A stretch of DNA of 64,000 nt from Lentibacillus siamensis. Its GTDB lineage: Bacteria; Bacillota; Bacilli; Bacillales; Amphibacillaceae. The notes below the pieces were generated by a model. It saw only the letters and a program-made list of their open reading frames with translations, ran no database searches and was not told the origin of the DNA. The stretch is taken from the NCBI RefSeq assembly GCF_039522605.1, contig NZ_BAAADS010000003.1:62001-126000 (forward strand). The letters run 5' to 3'. Position numbers and translations under genes: made by a program. Positions 43,019-53,500 of the stretch are shown here, one piece after another (within the stretch, counting starts at the first letter, position 1; the number at the start of each line of letters is the position of its first letter).

Positions 43019-44515
43019 ATGGGGAACTTTCAAGTAATCGACTATATTATTTTATTTGCTTATCTACTGTTTATTTTGTATATCGGTATCGCGGTAGCAA
43101 AGAAAGAGATGAAAGGGAAGGAATTTTTTAAAGGGGATGGCTCCATCCCCTGGTGGGTCACTTCTGTAAGCCTTTTCGCTACACTCTTGAGTCCCATTTC
43201 GTTCCTGTCACTTGCAGGTAACTCCTACTCGGACTCATGGCAGTTATGGGTAGCTCAGCTGGGATTATTCATCTCAGTGCCAGTCGCTATGATCTTCTTC
43301 CTGCCCGTATATCGTAACTTGAATCTTGATACGGCTTATGAGTATCTGGAAAGACGTTTTGGCAAAAACCTGCGCGTTATCGCCAGTGTATTGTTCATTA
43401 TTTATCAAATCGGCCGGATGTCAATCATTATGTACTTGCCATCCATCGCTTTATCGGCGGTGACTGGAATTCATTCGGTCCTCATCATTTTGTTTATGGG
43501 AATTATCGCTACCGTTTATTCTGCGTTTGGCGGTATAAAATCCGTATTATGGACAGACTTTATACAGGGAGTCGTACTAATCGGCGGGGGTATTTTTGCA
43601 CTAATTGTCTTAATATTCTCTATCCAGGGCGGTCTACCTGAAATTTTCGAAACCGGAATAGCGGACAATAAGTTCTTTAGCGAGGAAGTCATTTTTGATC
43701 CAAATATCCTGAATGACAGTTTGTTTATCATTTTCCTTGGTGCCGGACTGTCCACTGCTTTCTCCTATATTTCCAGTCAGGATATGGTGCAGCGTTATTT
43801 GACAACGACGGATATTAAACAAATGAATAAAATGACAATCGGAAATGGTGTGCTGTCACTTGGTACTGCCACTCTGTTCTTTTTCATCGGAACAGCATTG
43901 TATGTATTTTACAAACAGCAAATGGGTGCTGACATGCCAAGCGGTAATTCGGACATAATTTTTGCAAACTTTATTGTGAGTGAATTGCCTGCAGGAGTTT
44001 CCGGATTACTGATCGCAGCATTATTTGCAGCAGGTCAGTCAACCCTGTCAACTGGTTTAAACAGTGTGGCAACAAGCTGGACACTGGATATCCAAAGAAT
44101 CATCAATCCTAATCTGAGTGATGATGCCAGCACGCGTATTGCCAGGGCGGTTTCCTGGATTGTCGGGATCTTCTCCATTCTGTTTGCAATCGTTCTCGTG
44201 TATACTGATATCAGTTCAGCGTACGAATGGTTTAATGGATTGATGGGACTGATCTTAGGTATTATCGGTGGTACCTTTACACTTGGCATTATGACAAGAA
44301 AAGCAAATGCGAAAGGTGCGCTTCTTGGATTTATTGCAACATCAATCATTGCTGTTTACGTTTCCTACTTTACGGATACAACCTTGTGGGCATATTCAGT
44401 GATAAACTTGATTGCATCCGTCGTGTTTGGATATGTGTTTAGTTTAATCTTTGCAGGTAAAAGTAATGCCGAGGATGAGGATAAAAGATTAACGTTCTAT
44501 GATATTAATAAATAA
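43019..44515 (+). CDS. SSS-family sodium symporter, probable sialic acid transporter
   Basis: A 498-residue sodium symporter of about 13 helices. 'FFKGDGSIPWWVTSVSLFAT' near residue 38, 'SFLSLAGNSYSDSWQLW' and 'AAGQSTLSTGLNSVATSW' are SSS-family hallmarks. Many Firmicutes and gammaproteobacteria import Neu5Ac through SSS proteins encoded beside nanA, and its position between nanA and nanK points to that role. The start follows AGGGGGATG. Specificity for Neu5Ac over related sialic acids is inference. Confidence 0.88.
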   Translation: MGNFQVIDYIILFAYLLFILYIGIAVAKKEMKGKEFFKGDGSIPWWVTSVSLFATLLSPISFLSLAGNSYSDSWQLWVAQLGLFISVPVAMIFFLPVYRNLNLDTAYEYLERRFGKNLRVIASVLFIIYQIGRMSIIMYLPSIALSAVTGIHSVLIILFMGIIATVYSAFGGIKSVLWTDFIQGVVLIGGGIFALIVLIFSIQGGLPEIFETGIADNKFFSEEVIFDPNILNDSLFIIFLGAGLSTAFSYISSQDMVQRYLTTTDIKQMNKMTIGNGVLSLGTATLFFFIGTALYVFYKQQMGADMPSGNSDIIFANFIVSELPAGVSGLLIAALFAAGQSTLSTGLNSVATSWTLDIQRIINPNLSDDASTRIARAVSWIVGIFSILFAIVLVYTDISSAYEWFNGLMGLILGIIGGTFTLGIMTRKANAKGALLGFIATSIIAVYVSYFTDTTLWAYSVINLIASVVFGYVFSLIFAGKSNAEDEDKRLTFYDINK

Positions 44516-44542
44516 GGAAAACGTTTGACAGGTGGGTTATAA

Positions 44543-46222
44543 ATGGAAATCAGCAGGAAAATCACCACAGACGCATTAGTTGTCGGGAGCGGGCTTTCTG
44601 GAATCAAAGCAAGCAAAGAACTGGCAGCCATGAATCATAATGTATTAATGGTAACGAAAACGAAATTGGCATCCGGTTCAAGTTTTTATCCATTAAAAGC
44701 TTCATTGGGAACCCAAGTAACGAAGAATAACGCGGACAAGCAGGTGTTTTTAAATGATATTGACGAATTAAGCCGGGGGATGCACCGAAAAGATTTGGCT
44801 GAAGTATACGTGGACAAAATCCCTGATGGCGTAAAGGAATATGGGGAGATTGGTGTTCATCCAAAAAAGCTGGAAGGAGAACGTAAAGCCTGCTTCGCTA
44901 ATCATGCGAGAGATATTTACCTGTTAAGCGATTGGGATCAAATCCGAGAAAATGTCAGAACTATTTTCAGTCAATATGACAACCTGTCACTGCTGCAGAA
45001 AACGGTCGTTGTTTCTGTCATAAAACGGGAAGAACGGATAGTTGGGGCAATTCTTCTGGATAATGAAAATGAGTTTGTCCTTGTGGAATGCAGTGCAATC
45101 ATTTTGGCGTCGGGCGGTTTTGGAAATTTATATAAGCATAACCTTAACCCGGCTGATGTGGATGGATCAGGTCATGTCCTGGCAGTTGAAGCAGGTGCAA
45201 AATTGGTGAATATGGAGTTTATCCAATTCATTCCCGGCATTACTGCTCCCCGGTATAAAACGTTATTCGGGGAGCACACCCTGATGTATTGCCATGATAT
45301 TATTGATGATGATGGAAAAAGTCTGCTGGATCCCATTCTTCCTGAGGGTGTCTCCAAAAAAGAATGTTTGGAAATCCGGAGTACACATGGACCATTCACT
45401 CATTCGCTTCAATCGAAGTATTTTGATATTGCGATGATGAAAAATAGTATTGCATCAAATAATGAAAAAGGATTTACCCTTTTATTTTCGGATGAACTAT
45501 ATGATAATAATGAAGAATTTTATACGGTGTATTTGGACTGGCTGAAGGGAAAGAATGTTCATCTGGTAAAGGATGAAGTGAAAATTGCTCCTTTTGCACA
45601 TGCAAGCAATGGCGGTGTGTTTATCGATACTTTCGGGCGAACCGGTGTAGATGGTTTATATGCAATTGGTGAACTTTCATCCAATATTGAGGGGGCCAAT
45701 CGGCTCGGCGGTAATTCGACCGGGGCATGTATGGTGTTCGGAAAACGTGCGGCAATTGATTGTGACCGCTATTTACAAATTGCTGCGCCGTATGAACTTA
45801 CCGAGAAGGAAGGCAATCTGCACTTAAACCAGCTGCAGGCAAACCATAAGGCAACTAAACACGAAGGCGATCTTTCCGCTAATGAGATTGTGGATAAGAT
45901 ACGGGAAATTATGTGGTATAACGGAAATGTCGTCCGGTCTGAACATCAGCTGGAACAGGGAATTAAGGAAATAAATGAATTTGCCGATATGCTTCCATTT
46001 GGGAATTTAATACGCAATAAACACACGCGAAAACTGGCTTTCAAAGCAGCCAATACCATTAAATTATCACAAATGGTGCTGCGGGCAATGCTCGAACGAA
46101 GAGAAAGCCGCGGTGCGCATTACCGTGAAGACTATCCTTCTGAAAATCCGTCATTTAACAAACGTCAATTTATTTCACAGCAGGGGAATCAGTCCATTTC
46201 CATTGATTTCCTGGAAGAATAA
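44543..46222 (+). CDS. FAD-dependent oxidoreductase of the SdhA/FrdA/NadB family in the sialic-acid operon
   Basis: A 559-residue flavoprotein. The dinucleotide motif GSGLSG is at residues 15-20, 'ILASGGFGNLY' near 190, and the C-terminal FAD motif 'AIGELSSNIEGANRLGGNST' is intact. A C-terminal helical domain follows, as in NadB/SdhA. At the capping-domain segment where succinate dehydrogenases and L-aspartate oxidases carry an R-D-x-x-S-R-like catalytic region, this protein reads 'THGPFTHSLQSKYFDIAM', so dicarboxylate chemistry is doubtful. There is no iron-sulfur or membrane partner gene. It lies between the transporter and nanK, 27 bp after the former with AGGTGGG before the ATG. Its reaction is unknown; oxidation of a modified sialic acid or amino sugar is the contextual guess. 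Confidence 0.82.
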   Translation: MEISRKITTDALVVGSGLSGIKASKELAAMNHNVLMVTKTKLASGSSFYPLKASLGTQVTKNNADKQVFLNDIDELSRGMHRKDLAEVYVDKIPDGVKEYGEIGVHPKKLEGERKACFANHARDIYLLSDWDQIRENVRTIFSQYDNLSLLQKTVVVSVIKREERIVGAILLDNENEFVLVECSAIILASGGFGNLYKHNLNPADVDGSGHVLAVEAGAKLVNMEFIQFIPGITAPRYKTLFGEHTLMYCHDIIDDDGKSLLDPILPEGVSKKECLEIRSTHGPFTHSLQSKYFDIAMMKNSIASNNEKGFTLLFSDELYDNNEEFYTVYLDWLKGKNVHLVKDEVKIAPFAHASNGGVFIDTFGRTGVDGLYAIGELSSNIEGANRLGGNSTGACMVFGKRAAIDCDRYLQIAAPYELTEKEGNLHLNQLQANHKATKHEGDLSANEIVDKIREIMWYNGNVVRSEHQLEQGIKEINEFADMLPFGNLIRNKHTRKLAFKAANTIKLSQMVLRAMLERRESRGAHYREDYPSENPSFNKRQFISQQGNQSISIDFLEE

Positions 46223-46230
46223 AGCAACTA

Positions 46231-46268
46231 TGGCTGTCACCAAAATGCTTGGTGACAGCCAAGTTTTC
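46231..46268 (+). terminator. Intra-operon hairpin between the flavoprotein gene and nanK
   Basis: TGGCTGTCACCAA and TTGGTGACAGCCA form a perfect 13-bp stem with a five-base loop, followed only by AGTTTTC. It may end a part of the transcripts or protect the upstream mRNA, lowering nanK and regulator expression. Confidence 0.75.
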
Positions 46269-46297
46269 TAATGGAAACGGTGAAAGGAGTAAGTTAC

Positions 46298-47194
46298 ATG
46301 CAGATTGCTGTTTTTGATATCGGTGGTACCTCGATAAAATATGGTATAGTAAATAATAAAGGAGAAATTTTTCATAGCGATTCCATTGCCACTGAAGCAC
46401 AGCACGGCGGTGAAGCGGTGATAAATAAACTTTTAAAAAAGTGTGATGAACTAAGGGAGCATTATACAGTGGATGGTGTTTCCATCAGTTCAGCGGGTCA
46501 GATTGACAATGTGAATGGAAGGGTTGTGTTTGCAACAGACAACATTCCGCATTTTTCCGGGTTGCCGATTCAGGGCATGGTGCACCATCATACAAATTTG
46601 CCTGTCAAGGTGGAAAATGACGTAAACTGTACAGCACTTGGGGAATATTGGAAAGGTGCAGCTAAAGGTGCCGACGACTTTTTGTGTGTAACAATCGGCA
46701 CAGGCATCGGTGGCGCCTTGTTCTTAGATGGAAAATTATACACAGGTCACAACTATTCAGCAGGAGAAATTGGACATATCAACCTTTATCCTCATGGAAA
46801 AGCCTGTACGTGTGGAAATGATGGATGTTTTGAAAAATATGCATCCAGCTCGGCCTTGGAAGAAATGATTGTGTCACGATTGGGATATTCCCTGGAATTA
46901 AGGAAGTTTTTTGAAATGTTGTCGTTCGGTGATGTTCGTTGCAGTGAAATATTTGCACGTTGGATAGATGATTTGACTACAGGGCTGCAGTCCCTTGTTC
47001 ATATTTTTAATCCGGAATTAATTGTTATTGGCGGCGGCATCTCGGCGCAGGGACAGTTTCTACTGCAGGCAATTGATTCTGCTTTGAAAACAAAATTGAT
47101 GCCTAATCATCGAAAGTCATTAACCGTAAAGCTGGCCCAGAATGAGAATAAGGCGAATTTATTAGGTGCTGCAAAACACTTTTTCAGCAGATAA
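46298..47194 (+). CDS. nanK: ROK-family N-acetylmannosamine kinase
   Basis: A 298-residue sugar kinase. The ATP loop is 'FDIGGTSIKYG' (about residues 6-16), 'VENDVNCTALGE' holds the catalytic Asp, and the zinc-binding ROK signature is 'GEIGHINLYPHGKACTCG' with 'DGCFEKYAS'. In this operon the expected reaction is ManNAc to ManNAc-6-P, supplying NanE. The ATG at 46298 follows AAAGGAG; an in-frame upstream start is unlikely. Glucokinase-like activity cannot be excluded by sequence. Confidence 0.9.
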   Translation: MQIAVFDIGGTSIKYGIVNNKGEIFHSDSIATEAQHGGEAVINKLLKKCDELREHYTVDGVSISSAGQIDNVNGRVVFATDNIPHFSGLPIQGMVHHHTNLPVKVENDVNCTALGEYWKGAAKGADDFLCVTIGTGIGGALFLDGKLYTGHNYSAGEIGHINLYPHGKACTCGNDGCFEKYASSSALEEMIVSRLGYSLELRKFFEMLSFGDVRCSEIFARWIDDLTTGLQSLVHIFNPELIVIGGGISAQGQFLLQAIDSALKTKLMPNHRKSLTVKLAQNENKANLLGAAKHFFSR

Positions 47195-47223
47195 AGCTAA
47201 TATCAAAAAGGAGTATGTTTGGT

Positions 47224-48069
47224 ATGGTGCAAAATCAAGCGAAAGTTATTAAACCATCCATCATTATGGAGCAGAATAAGCAAAACTTTACCAAATCCGA
47301 AAATAAAATATACAACTATATCATGTCGAACGCGGATCAGGTAATCTATCATTCGTTAACCGAAATATCGGAAGGATGTAAGGTTGCAGAAGCGACTGTA
47401 TTGCGTTTTTTTCGAAAGCTTGGTTTCAAAGGCTTTCAGGATTTTAAATTTTCTTTTGCTCAGGAAGTTATAACTGAATCTGAAGCTGAGGCTCACCATG
47501 AGAGCACGTATATCGAAAAAATAAAAAACAGCATGGTACGTGCCGTGGAAGATTCATATGACGTAATCGATGTTGAGGCATTGGATGCGGCGATAAGTGC
47601 GATTGAATCTTCCAATGATGTGGTTATTTTTGGTGTGGGTTCTTCCGGAATCGCGGGAATGGATATGCAAAATCGGCTGATGCGGGTCGGTAAAAATGTA
47701 GGTGTTGTAACCGACCCCCACAGTCAGGTTATGCGGGCTTCATCCATGAATGAAACGACAGTGGTTATTGCAATCAGCTTAACCGGCAGTACCAAAGATA
47801 TAATTGATTCCGTGAAAATTGCCAAGGATAAAGCTGCAACAATCGTCGTGCTAACCAACTATGTAAAGTCTCCACTGACCCAATTTGCAGACCAGGTGCT
47901 GCTCTCATCCGCAAAAGAAAGCCCATTAAACAGCGGATCACTTGTTGCCAAAATAACACAGCTGTATTTGATAGATTTGATTTGTACAGGTTTAACGCTT
48001 CGTAATTTTGACGAAGCGGAAAAAATGAAAATGATGATTACGGAAAATACGGCAAGTAAGTTGTATTAA
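47224..48069 (+). CDS. MurR/RpiR-family regulator, probable sialic-acid operon regulator
   Basis: A 281-residue regulator with an N-terminal HTH_6 domain (about 15-90; 'EISEGCKVAEATVLRFFRKL') and a SIS sugar-phosphate domain (about 125-255; 'VVIFGVGSSGIAGMDMQNRL', 'VVIAISLTGSTKDIID'). RpiR-type NanR proteins in Staphylococcus and Vibrio sense ManNAc-6-P or GlcNAc-6-P. The start is ATG 47224, ten bases after GGAG; the ATG at 47215 touches the site. As last gene it probably controls the promoter at 41334. Confidence 0.88.
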   Translation: MVQNQAKVIKPSIIMEQNKQNFTKSENKIYNYIMSNADQVIYHSLTEISEGCKVAEATVLRFFRKLGFKGFQDFKFSFAQEVITESEAEAHHESTYIEKIKNSMVRAVEDSYDVIDVEALDAAISAIESSNDVVIFGVGSSGIAGMDMQNRLMRVGKNVGVVTDPHSQVMRASSMNETTVVIAISLTGSTKDIIDSVKIAKDKAATIVVLTNYVKSPLTQFADQVLLSSAKESPLNSGSLVAKITQLYLIDLICTGLTLRNFDEAEKMKMMITENTASKLY

Positions 48070-48100
48070 AGCCACTTATTCAAAGAAGCGGCTTTAGTAT
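48067..48100 (+). terminator. Terminator of the sialic-acid operon
   Basis: AAAGCC-CTT and AAG-GGCTTT form a stem right after the regulator's stop codon; the trailing T content is modest. Confidence 0.65.
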
Positions 48101-48204
48101 TTCTGCTTGAAAAAAAAGCTGTACAAATTTTGTCAAAAAAGCAGGGTTTTTCAGGTATGACGTCGTATTAGTATTTAGACGAAATCGTAAAGGAAGTGCA
48201 CAAC

Positions 48205-49167
48205 TTGATAATAAAATCCCTCGAGCCGCCAATTTTGATGCAGCAAACGGAAGCTCTCAGCAGGCGGCTGTCTCCCCATCATTCTAAAAAGGCGGAGGTC
48301 AACGAAAGCGCCCGGAGACTGCGGGCAGGATACAACGGCGAAAAGTCGCTTGACTTCCATTTACGTTTTCTCCAGGATGATGCCTTTCACATTCTCCATA
48401 ACATCCGGATCCCCGATGAAAATGATTTTTTTCAAATGGATAATTTGATCAACTCCCGCCAGTTGATTTTGATTAATGAGGTGAAGAATATTTCCGGCAC
48501 CGTCATTTATGATGAGTTTGGCCAGGCAATCCGCATCAGGGAAAACGGCAAGGAAGAAAATATGGGGAACCACCTTGAACAAGTGAACCTCCAGCATTCC
48601 AGGCTGCTTCGTCTGATGCGAAATTACAACCTTCCCCCAATTCCTATCGAAAAACTAATCACGTACAGCAATCCCAACACCATCATCAAAAATATTACCA
48701 ACAACAAAAGTGTCGCAAATATGGTTATCCACAAAGAGCAGCTGCTGACGAGAATATCCGATTTTGCGAGGAAGCATCATGCAGTATGTTATACGGACGA
48801 GCAGTTGCAGCGATTATCCGATTTGCTGATTGCACTGCATACGCCGAAACAAGTTAATATATTAGAAAAATTTCACGTCATGTGTGAGCAGATTCAGTAC
48901 GGCGTTATCTGCCCGGACTGTGGTGCGTTACCGATGATATATTCTGGGGCAAAGTGGAATTGCGCACCATGCGGAGCAACGTCAAAGGTGGCATATCTTG
49001 ATGCGTTGCAGGATTTATGTCTGTTGTTTGGCGGGGAAGTTAGTATTCGTCAGATTATGCAATTTTTGAGGTTGGATGGAAGATATATTACTTATCGATT
49101 AATGAAGAAAGCTGGTTTTGAACGGTTAGGCGATAACAAAGGATCAAGATATATTCTAAAGTTTTAA
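48205..49167 (+). CDS. NERD-domain protein (nuclease-related)
   Basis: A 320-residue protein with an N-terminal NERD domain (about 40-155): 'AGYNGEKSLDFHL', 'QMDNLINSRQLILINEVKN' carry the D and E-x-K-type residues of this endonuclease-like fold. The C-terminal part has a zinc ribbon ('VICPDCGALP' and 'KWNCAPCGA', CxxC pairs near 239 and 255) and a final helical domain. NERD proteins are common in Bacilli and of uncertain function. The TTG start at 48205 has AAAGGA ten bases away; an in-frame GTG at 48196 is too close to it. Confidence 0.82.
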   Translation: MIIKSLEPPILMQQTEALSRRLSPHHSKKAEVNESARRLRAGYNGEKSLDFHLRFLQDDAFHILHNIRIPDENDFFQMDNLINSRQLILINEVKNISGTVIYDEFGQAIRIRENGKEENMGNHLEQVNLQHSRLLRLMRNYNLPPIPIEKLITYSNPNTIIKNITNNKSVANMVIHKEQLLTRISDFARKHHAVCYTDEQLQRLSDLLIALHTPKQVNILEKFHVMCEQIQYGVICPDCGALPMIYSGAKWNCAPCGATSKVAYLDALQDLCLLFGGEVSIRQIMQFLRLDGRYITYRLMKKAGFERLGDNKGSRYILKF

Positions 49168-49258
49168 AACCGCACATATATAGTCCGAAATCGCACATAT
49201 CTACTTCAAAACCGCACATATATGGTGCTAAATCGCACATATCCGGGATCAAAACGAG
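49166..49258. repeat. Short intergenic phrase array (locus 6, AAAYCGCACATAT type)
   Basis: Units AAAACCGCACATATATAGTC, AAATCGCACATATCTACTTC, AAAACCGCACATATATGGTG and AAATCGCACATATCCGGGAT alternate between two forms at about 21 bp, ending in AAAACG. It begins at the stop codon of the NERD gene and precedes sbcD. Confidence 0.8.
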
Positions 49259-49370
49259 GAAAGACGATGCGGAAGATTATTAATTGGACAATAAGTAAGC
49301 CACCTCACAAAAATCCGCAATTTTATACTATAATAGAAACATAGATTCGAACGGAAAAGGAGAGAGATGG

Positions 49371-50555
49371 ATGAAGTTTTTTCATACAGCAGATTGGCAT
49401 TTGGGGAAGCTGGTGCAGGGCGTTTACATGACGGATGATCAGCGGTATGTGCTTGAGCAGTTTCTGGATGCTGTTAAAAAAGAAAAACCGGATGCGGTGA
49501 TTATTGCCGGGGATCTGTATGACAGGGCGGTGCCGCCGACGGAAGCGGTGCACTTGCTGGATGAGGTGCTGGAGACGATTGTGCTGAAATTGAATACGCC
49601 GGTGCTGGCAGTTGCGGGAAATCATGATAGTCCGAGCCGGCTTAATTTCGGCAGTCGGATTATGAAGCAGAACGGCTTTCATATCGTCGGGAATTTCAGT
49701 GCCAATACAGAGCCGGTAGTTCTCCATGATGCGCATGGCGAGGTGCATTTTCACCTGGTACCGTACTGTGATCCGAGTGTTGTCCGGGCAACACTGGATG
49801 ATCCGGAGATACGCAGCCACAATGATGCAGCTCGAAAAATTATCGGCAACATCCACAAGTCGATGGGCCTGAGCGCGCGTCACGTGTATGTTGGACATGC
49901 TTTTGTGACCCCGTTTGGCGAGGAAGAAGAGAACACAAGTGATTCGGAGCGTCCGTTGTCTATCGGCGGAGCGGAATATGTGGACGCCCATCATTTCGAG
50001 CCGTTTCATTATACGGCGTTTGGCCATCTGCATCAGGCTCACCACGTGCTTAATGAAACCGTTCGTTATTCCGGCTCCATTTTAAAATATTCCATTTCAG
50101 AAGCACATCACACAAAAGGCTTTCATGTTGTTGAATTGGCCAATGATGGAAGCACAACCGTTGAAAAGCGTGCATTGACACCACGGCGGGATATCCGGCG
50201 GGTGGAGGACACATTGGAAAACCTGCTTACTCAGCCGGTCAATGATGATTATGTTTTTGTCCGGCTGCTTGATGAGGCGCCTGTGTTGTCCCCGATGGAG
50301 CGGATTCGATCAGTGTTCCCAAATGCGATGCATGTTGAACGTGGAAATATCATGTTTTCACCGGACCAGCCAGAATCCATCAATCACGCAAATCGAAGCG
50401 ACATGAGCGACCTGGATCTTTTTCATGCCTTCTACAAAGAGGTAAAAGGTCACGAGGCGTCAGCAGATACGGAAGCAATTTTTAAGGACGTTTTGGAAGA
50501 ACGTTTAAAAGAAGACCGCGAAACCATTCCAGTAAAAGAAACAATAGAAAACTAA
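49371..50555 (+). CDS. sbcD: Exonuclease subunit SbcD (Mre11 homologue)
   Basis: A 394-residue Mn-dependent nuclease subunit. Phosphoesterase motifs are 'HTADWHLGK', 'IAGDLYDRAVPP', 'VAGNHDSPSRL', 'VGHAFV' and 'FGHLHQAH'. With SbcC it opens hairpins and trims DNA ends. The ATG follows AAAGGAGAGAG. It is 20 bp before sbcC. Confidence 0.96.
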   Translation: MKFFHTADWHLGKLVQGVYMTDDQRYVLEQFLDAVKKEKPDAVIIAGDLYDRAVPPTEAVHLLDEVLETIVLKLNTPVLAVAGNHDSPSRLNFGSRIMKQNGFHIVGNFSANTEPVVLHDAHGEVHFHLVPYCDPSVVRATLDDPEIRSHNDAARKIIGNIHKSMGLSARHVYVGHAFVTPFGEEEENTSDSERPLSIGGAEYVDAHHFEPFHYTAFGHLHQAHHVLNETVRYSGSILKYSISEAHHTKGFHVVELANDGSTTVEKRALTPRRDIRRVEDTLENLLTQPVNDDYVFVRLLDEAPVLSPMERIRSVFPNAMHVERGNIMFSPDQPESINHANRSDMSDLDLFHAFYKEVKGHEASADTEAIFKDVLEERLKEDRETIPVKETIEN

Positions 50556-50575
50556 AAGAAGAGGGGAGGAATACG

Positions 50576-53500
50576 ATGAAACCGCTGAAATTAACGATGA
50601 CGGCATTTGGCCCGTACAAGGGTACGGAAACGATAGATTTTACCGATCTCAATCCATATAATTTGTTCGTAATCTCCGGAAATACCGGCGCAGGGAAGAC
50701 GACTATTTTTGACGGAATATGTTTTGCCTTGTATGGCAGTGCCAGTGGAACAGACCGTGAAGACAATCGGATGCTTCGCAGTGATTTTGCATCGGATGAT
50801 ACACATACTGCAATCGAGCTGGAGTTTGAACTGAATGGCAGGCATTACCGGATTCTCCGGCAGCTTGGGCATGTAAAAAAGGGAAATAAGTCTAAAACCG
50901 GCGAACGATTCGAGTTTTTCGAACAAGTTGACGGCAGAGAAATACCGTGTGTTGACCGGCAAATTGTGTCTGAAATCGATAAAAAAGTGGAGGAAATTAT
51001 CGGGCTGACGCAGGATCAGTTTAAGCAAATTGTTATGCTGCCGCAGGGTGAATTTCGCAAGCTCCTCACCTCACAAACCGAAAACAAGGAGGCAATTTTA
51101 CGGCGGCTTTTCAAAACGGAAAGCTACAATCAACTGAATCAGCTGCTGCGGGATAAAAAGAATCGTGTCGATCAGCGTTTTAAGCAGGCGCAGCAATCTC
51201 GTGACCACTATGTGCAAAGCATACATACGGCGCTGCCGGCTCGCGAGGAATCCGATCTTTTTAACGTGCTTGACGAGGAGTTTTATAACATCAATCAGGT
51301 TGTTACGGGGCTCGAAACGGAATCCGAATATTACACACGTAAAATGACAACTGACAAGCAAGCGTATCAGGACGCGTATCAGAAGCATGACGAGAAACAA
51401 AACGAGCTGCATCAGGCAAAGGCACTCAATAATCAGTTTGCGGACTTGGATAAAAAACGGGACGAACTGAACAATTTGACAGAGCAAGTGCCGGCATTCC
51501 AGGAAAAAGAAAAGCTGCTGGAAAAGGCCGAACGTGCGAGCCATCTGGAAGTTTATGAGAACCAGGTTGCGGAATGGAAAAAGGATGAGACTGCCAAGAC
51601 AGAAGTATTAAAGCAAGCTGAAACGAAAGCGAAGTCAGCAAAAGAGAAGCGCGCGCAGGCTGAAACGGCCTATCAGCAGGAGGATGGCCGGAAAGCTGAA
51701 CGCGAAGAAACCAGTCGGCAGCTTGAGAGGTTGAAAGGGTTTATAGAACCGGTAAAAGAGATGGATGAACGAAAAGAAAACCTCGATCAACTGGCACAAC
51801 AAGGCAAAAAAGCCGGTGCGGATTTGAACAAGGTGCGCACCAATCTTCAGGAAAAAGTCACCAGTGCTGAAAAATATGACAAACACATTGCCAAAATGGA
51901 TGAAGCAGTGAGTCAGCTTGCGGATAAACAGCAGCAACGGGTGGACATGCGGGAACAATACCGGATTGTGGATGCTTATATGACCTTATACAAACAGCAA
52001 AATTTATTGAAGCAGACAGTAGAGAAGCAGGAAACGGCTTATCTGTCAGTGAAAAAGGCATATAGCGAAAAGGAAAATACCTGGCTGAACAATCAGGCAG
52101 TCGTTCTTGCCGGTCACCTGCATGAAGGGGAAGCCTGCCCCGTCTGCGGGAATACGGAACATCCGCGTAAAGCGGCGGCACAGGGCGAAATGGTGACACG
52201 TGATGAGCTTAATTCCCTGAAGAAAGAACTCGATGAAAGCGATAGAACATACCGGGATTCAGCTGCAGAGTTGAAATCTGTTTCTAGTCAGTTAACAGAG
52301 AAACAACAGGAGTTGGACACTTATTCGATAGAGGCGGAGAACGTTTCCACTGTCAGAGATGAACTGCTGGAAAAAGGCAAACAACTGAAGATCGAAGTGG
52401 AACACCTGGAGAAGCAGCGTGAGCAATTAAAACAGTATAAGGAAGATTTTAAAACGGTAAAAGAACAACAGCTACAGTTTGAACAGCAGAAAGAACAGCT
52501 AGAACAAAACTACCACGAACTTCAAGCCAGTTACCGGGCTGATGTGGCCGTATACAATGAGAAATTGCGTAATATTCCAGAAGAAGTGCGCACACGTAAC
52601 ACGCTGGAAAAACAAATCGATGCAACGGCGGAACATAAAGCAAAACTCGAAAAAGCCTGGGTGGATGCGCAACAGCAGCTTCAACAGGCAACGGAAGCCG
52701 ATACTAAAGCAGCATCAGACTTGACGCATGCACAACAGCAGCTGGAGGAATCGAGGGGAAAACATGCGAAAGCTGAGCAGCAATTTGATGAAGCACTGCG
52801 AGAGGCATTATTTGAATCCGAAGCGGAGTATCAGCAGGCGAAAATGCAGCAAGCAGAGCGTCAGGAATGGAAGGAATCGATTCAACGCTTCAAGGAGAAC
52901 CTGACTGCAAAAAGACAGCAGGTGAACGATTTGGCTGAAACCCTCAAAGATAAAGAGCGGGTTGATCTGACTGTACTGCAGGAGCAGCAGCAGGAACTTA
53001 AGGCAGCATATGAAGCAGCTTATAAGACATTTAAGGATTCGGAAAAATATATGGATCAGGCATCGACTATAAGGCAAAATATTCTGGAGGCACATGAACA
53101 AGCTGCCGAGCGTGAACAAGAACTTGCTGCGATTACCGATTTGTATGACGTGTTGCGTGGACAAAACAGCCAAAAAATATCATTTGAGCGATACTTGCAG
53201 ATTGAATATTTGGAGCGGATTATCGATGCGGCGAACAGCCGTCTGAAACGATTGTCCAATGGGCAATTTTACCTGATGCGCAGTGATCGGCAGGAGTCTC
53301 ATGGCAGGCAGAGCGGGCTTGCACTGGATGTCTATGATGCCTATACCGGACAGACCCGTGATGTCAAAACACTGTCAGGCGGTGAGAAATTTAATGCGTC
53401 CCTTTGTCTGGCACTCGGTATGTCCGACGTTATCCAGAACTTCCAGGGCAACATCGCAATCGACACCATGTTTATTGATGAAGGGTTCGGCACGCTGGAC

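Noticed and set aside
44543..46222. Calling the nan-operon flavoprotein succinate dehydrogenase or L-aspartate oxidase
   Set aside because: No iron-sulfur or membrane-anchor gene and no nadA/nadC partner are present, and the catalytic capping-domain segment differs from both enzymes.
49166..49258. Possible CRISPR array in the phrase repeats
   Set aside because: Units are about 21 bp with no 24-40-bp constant repeat and no unique spacers of fixed size, the copies are imperfect, and there are no cas genes in the window.
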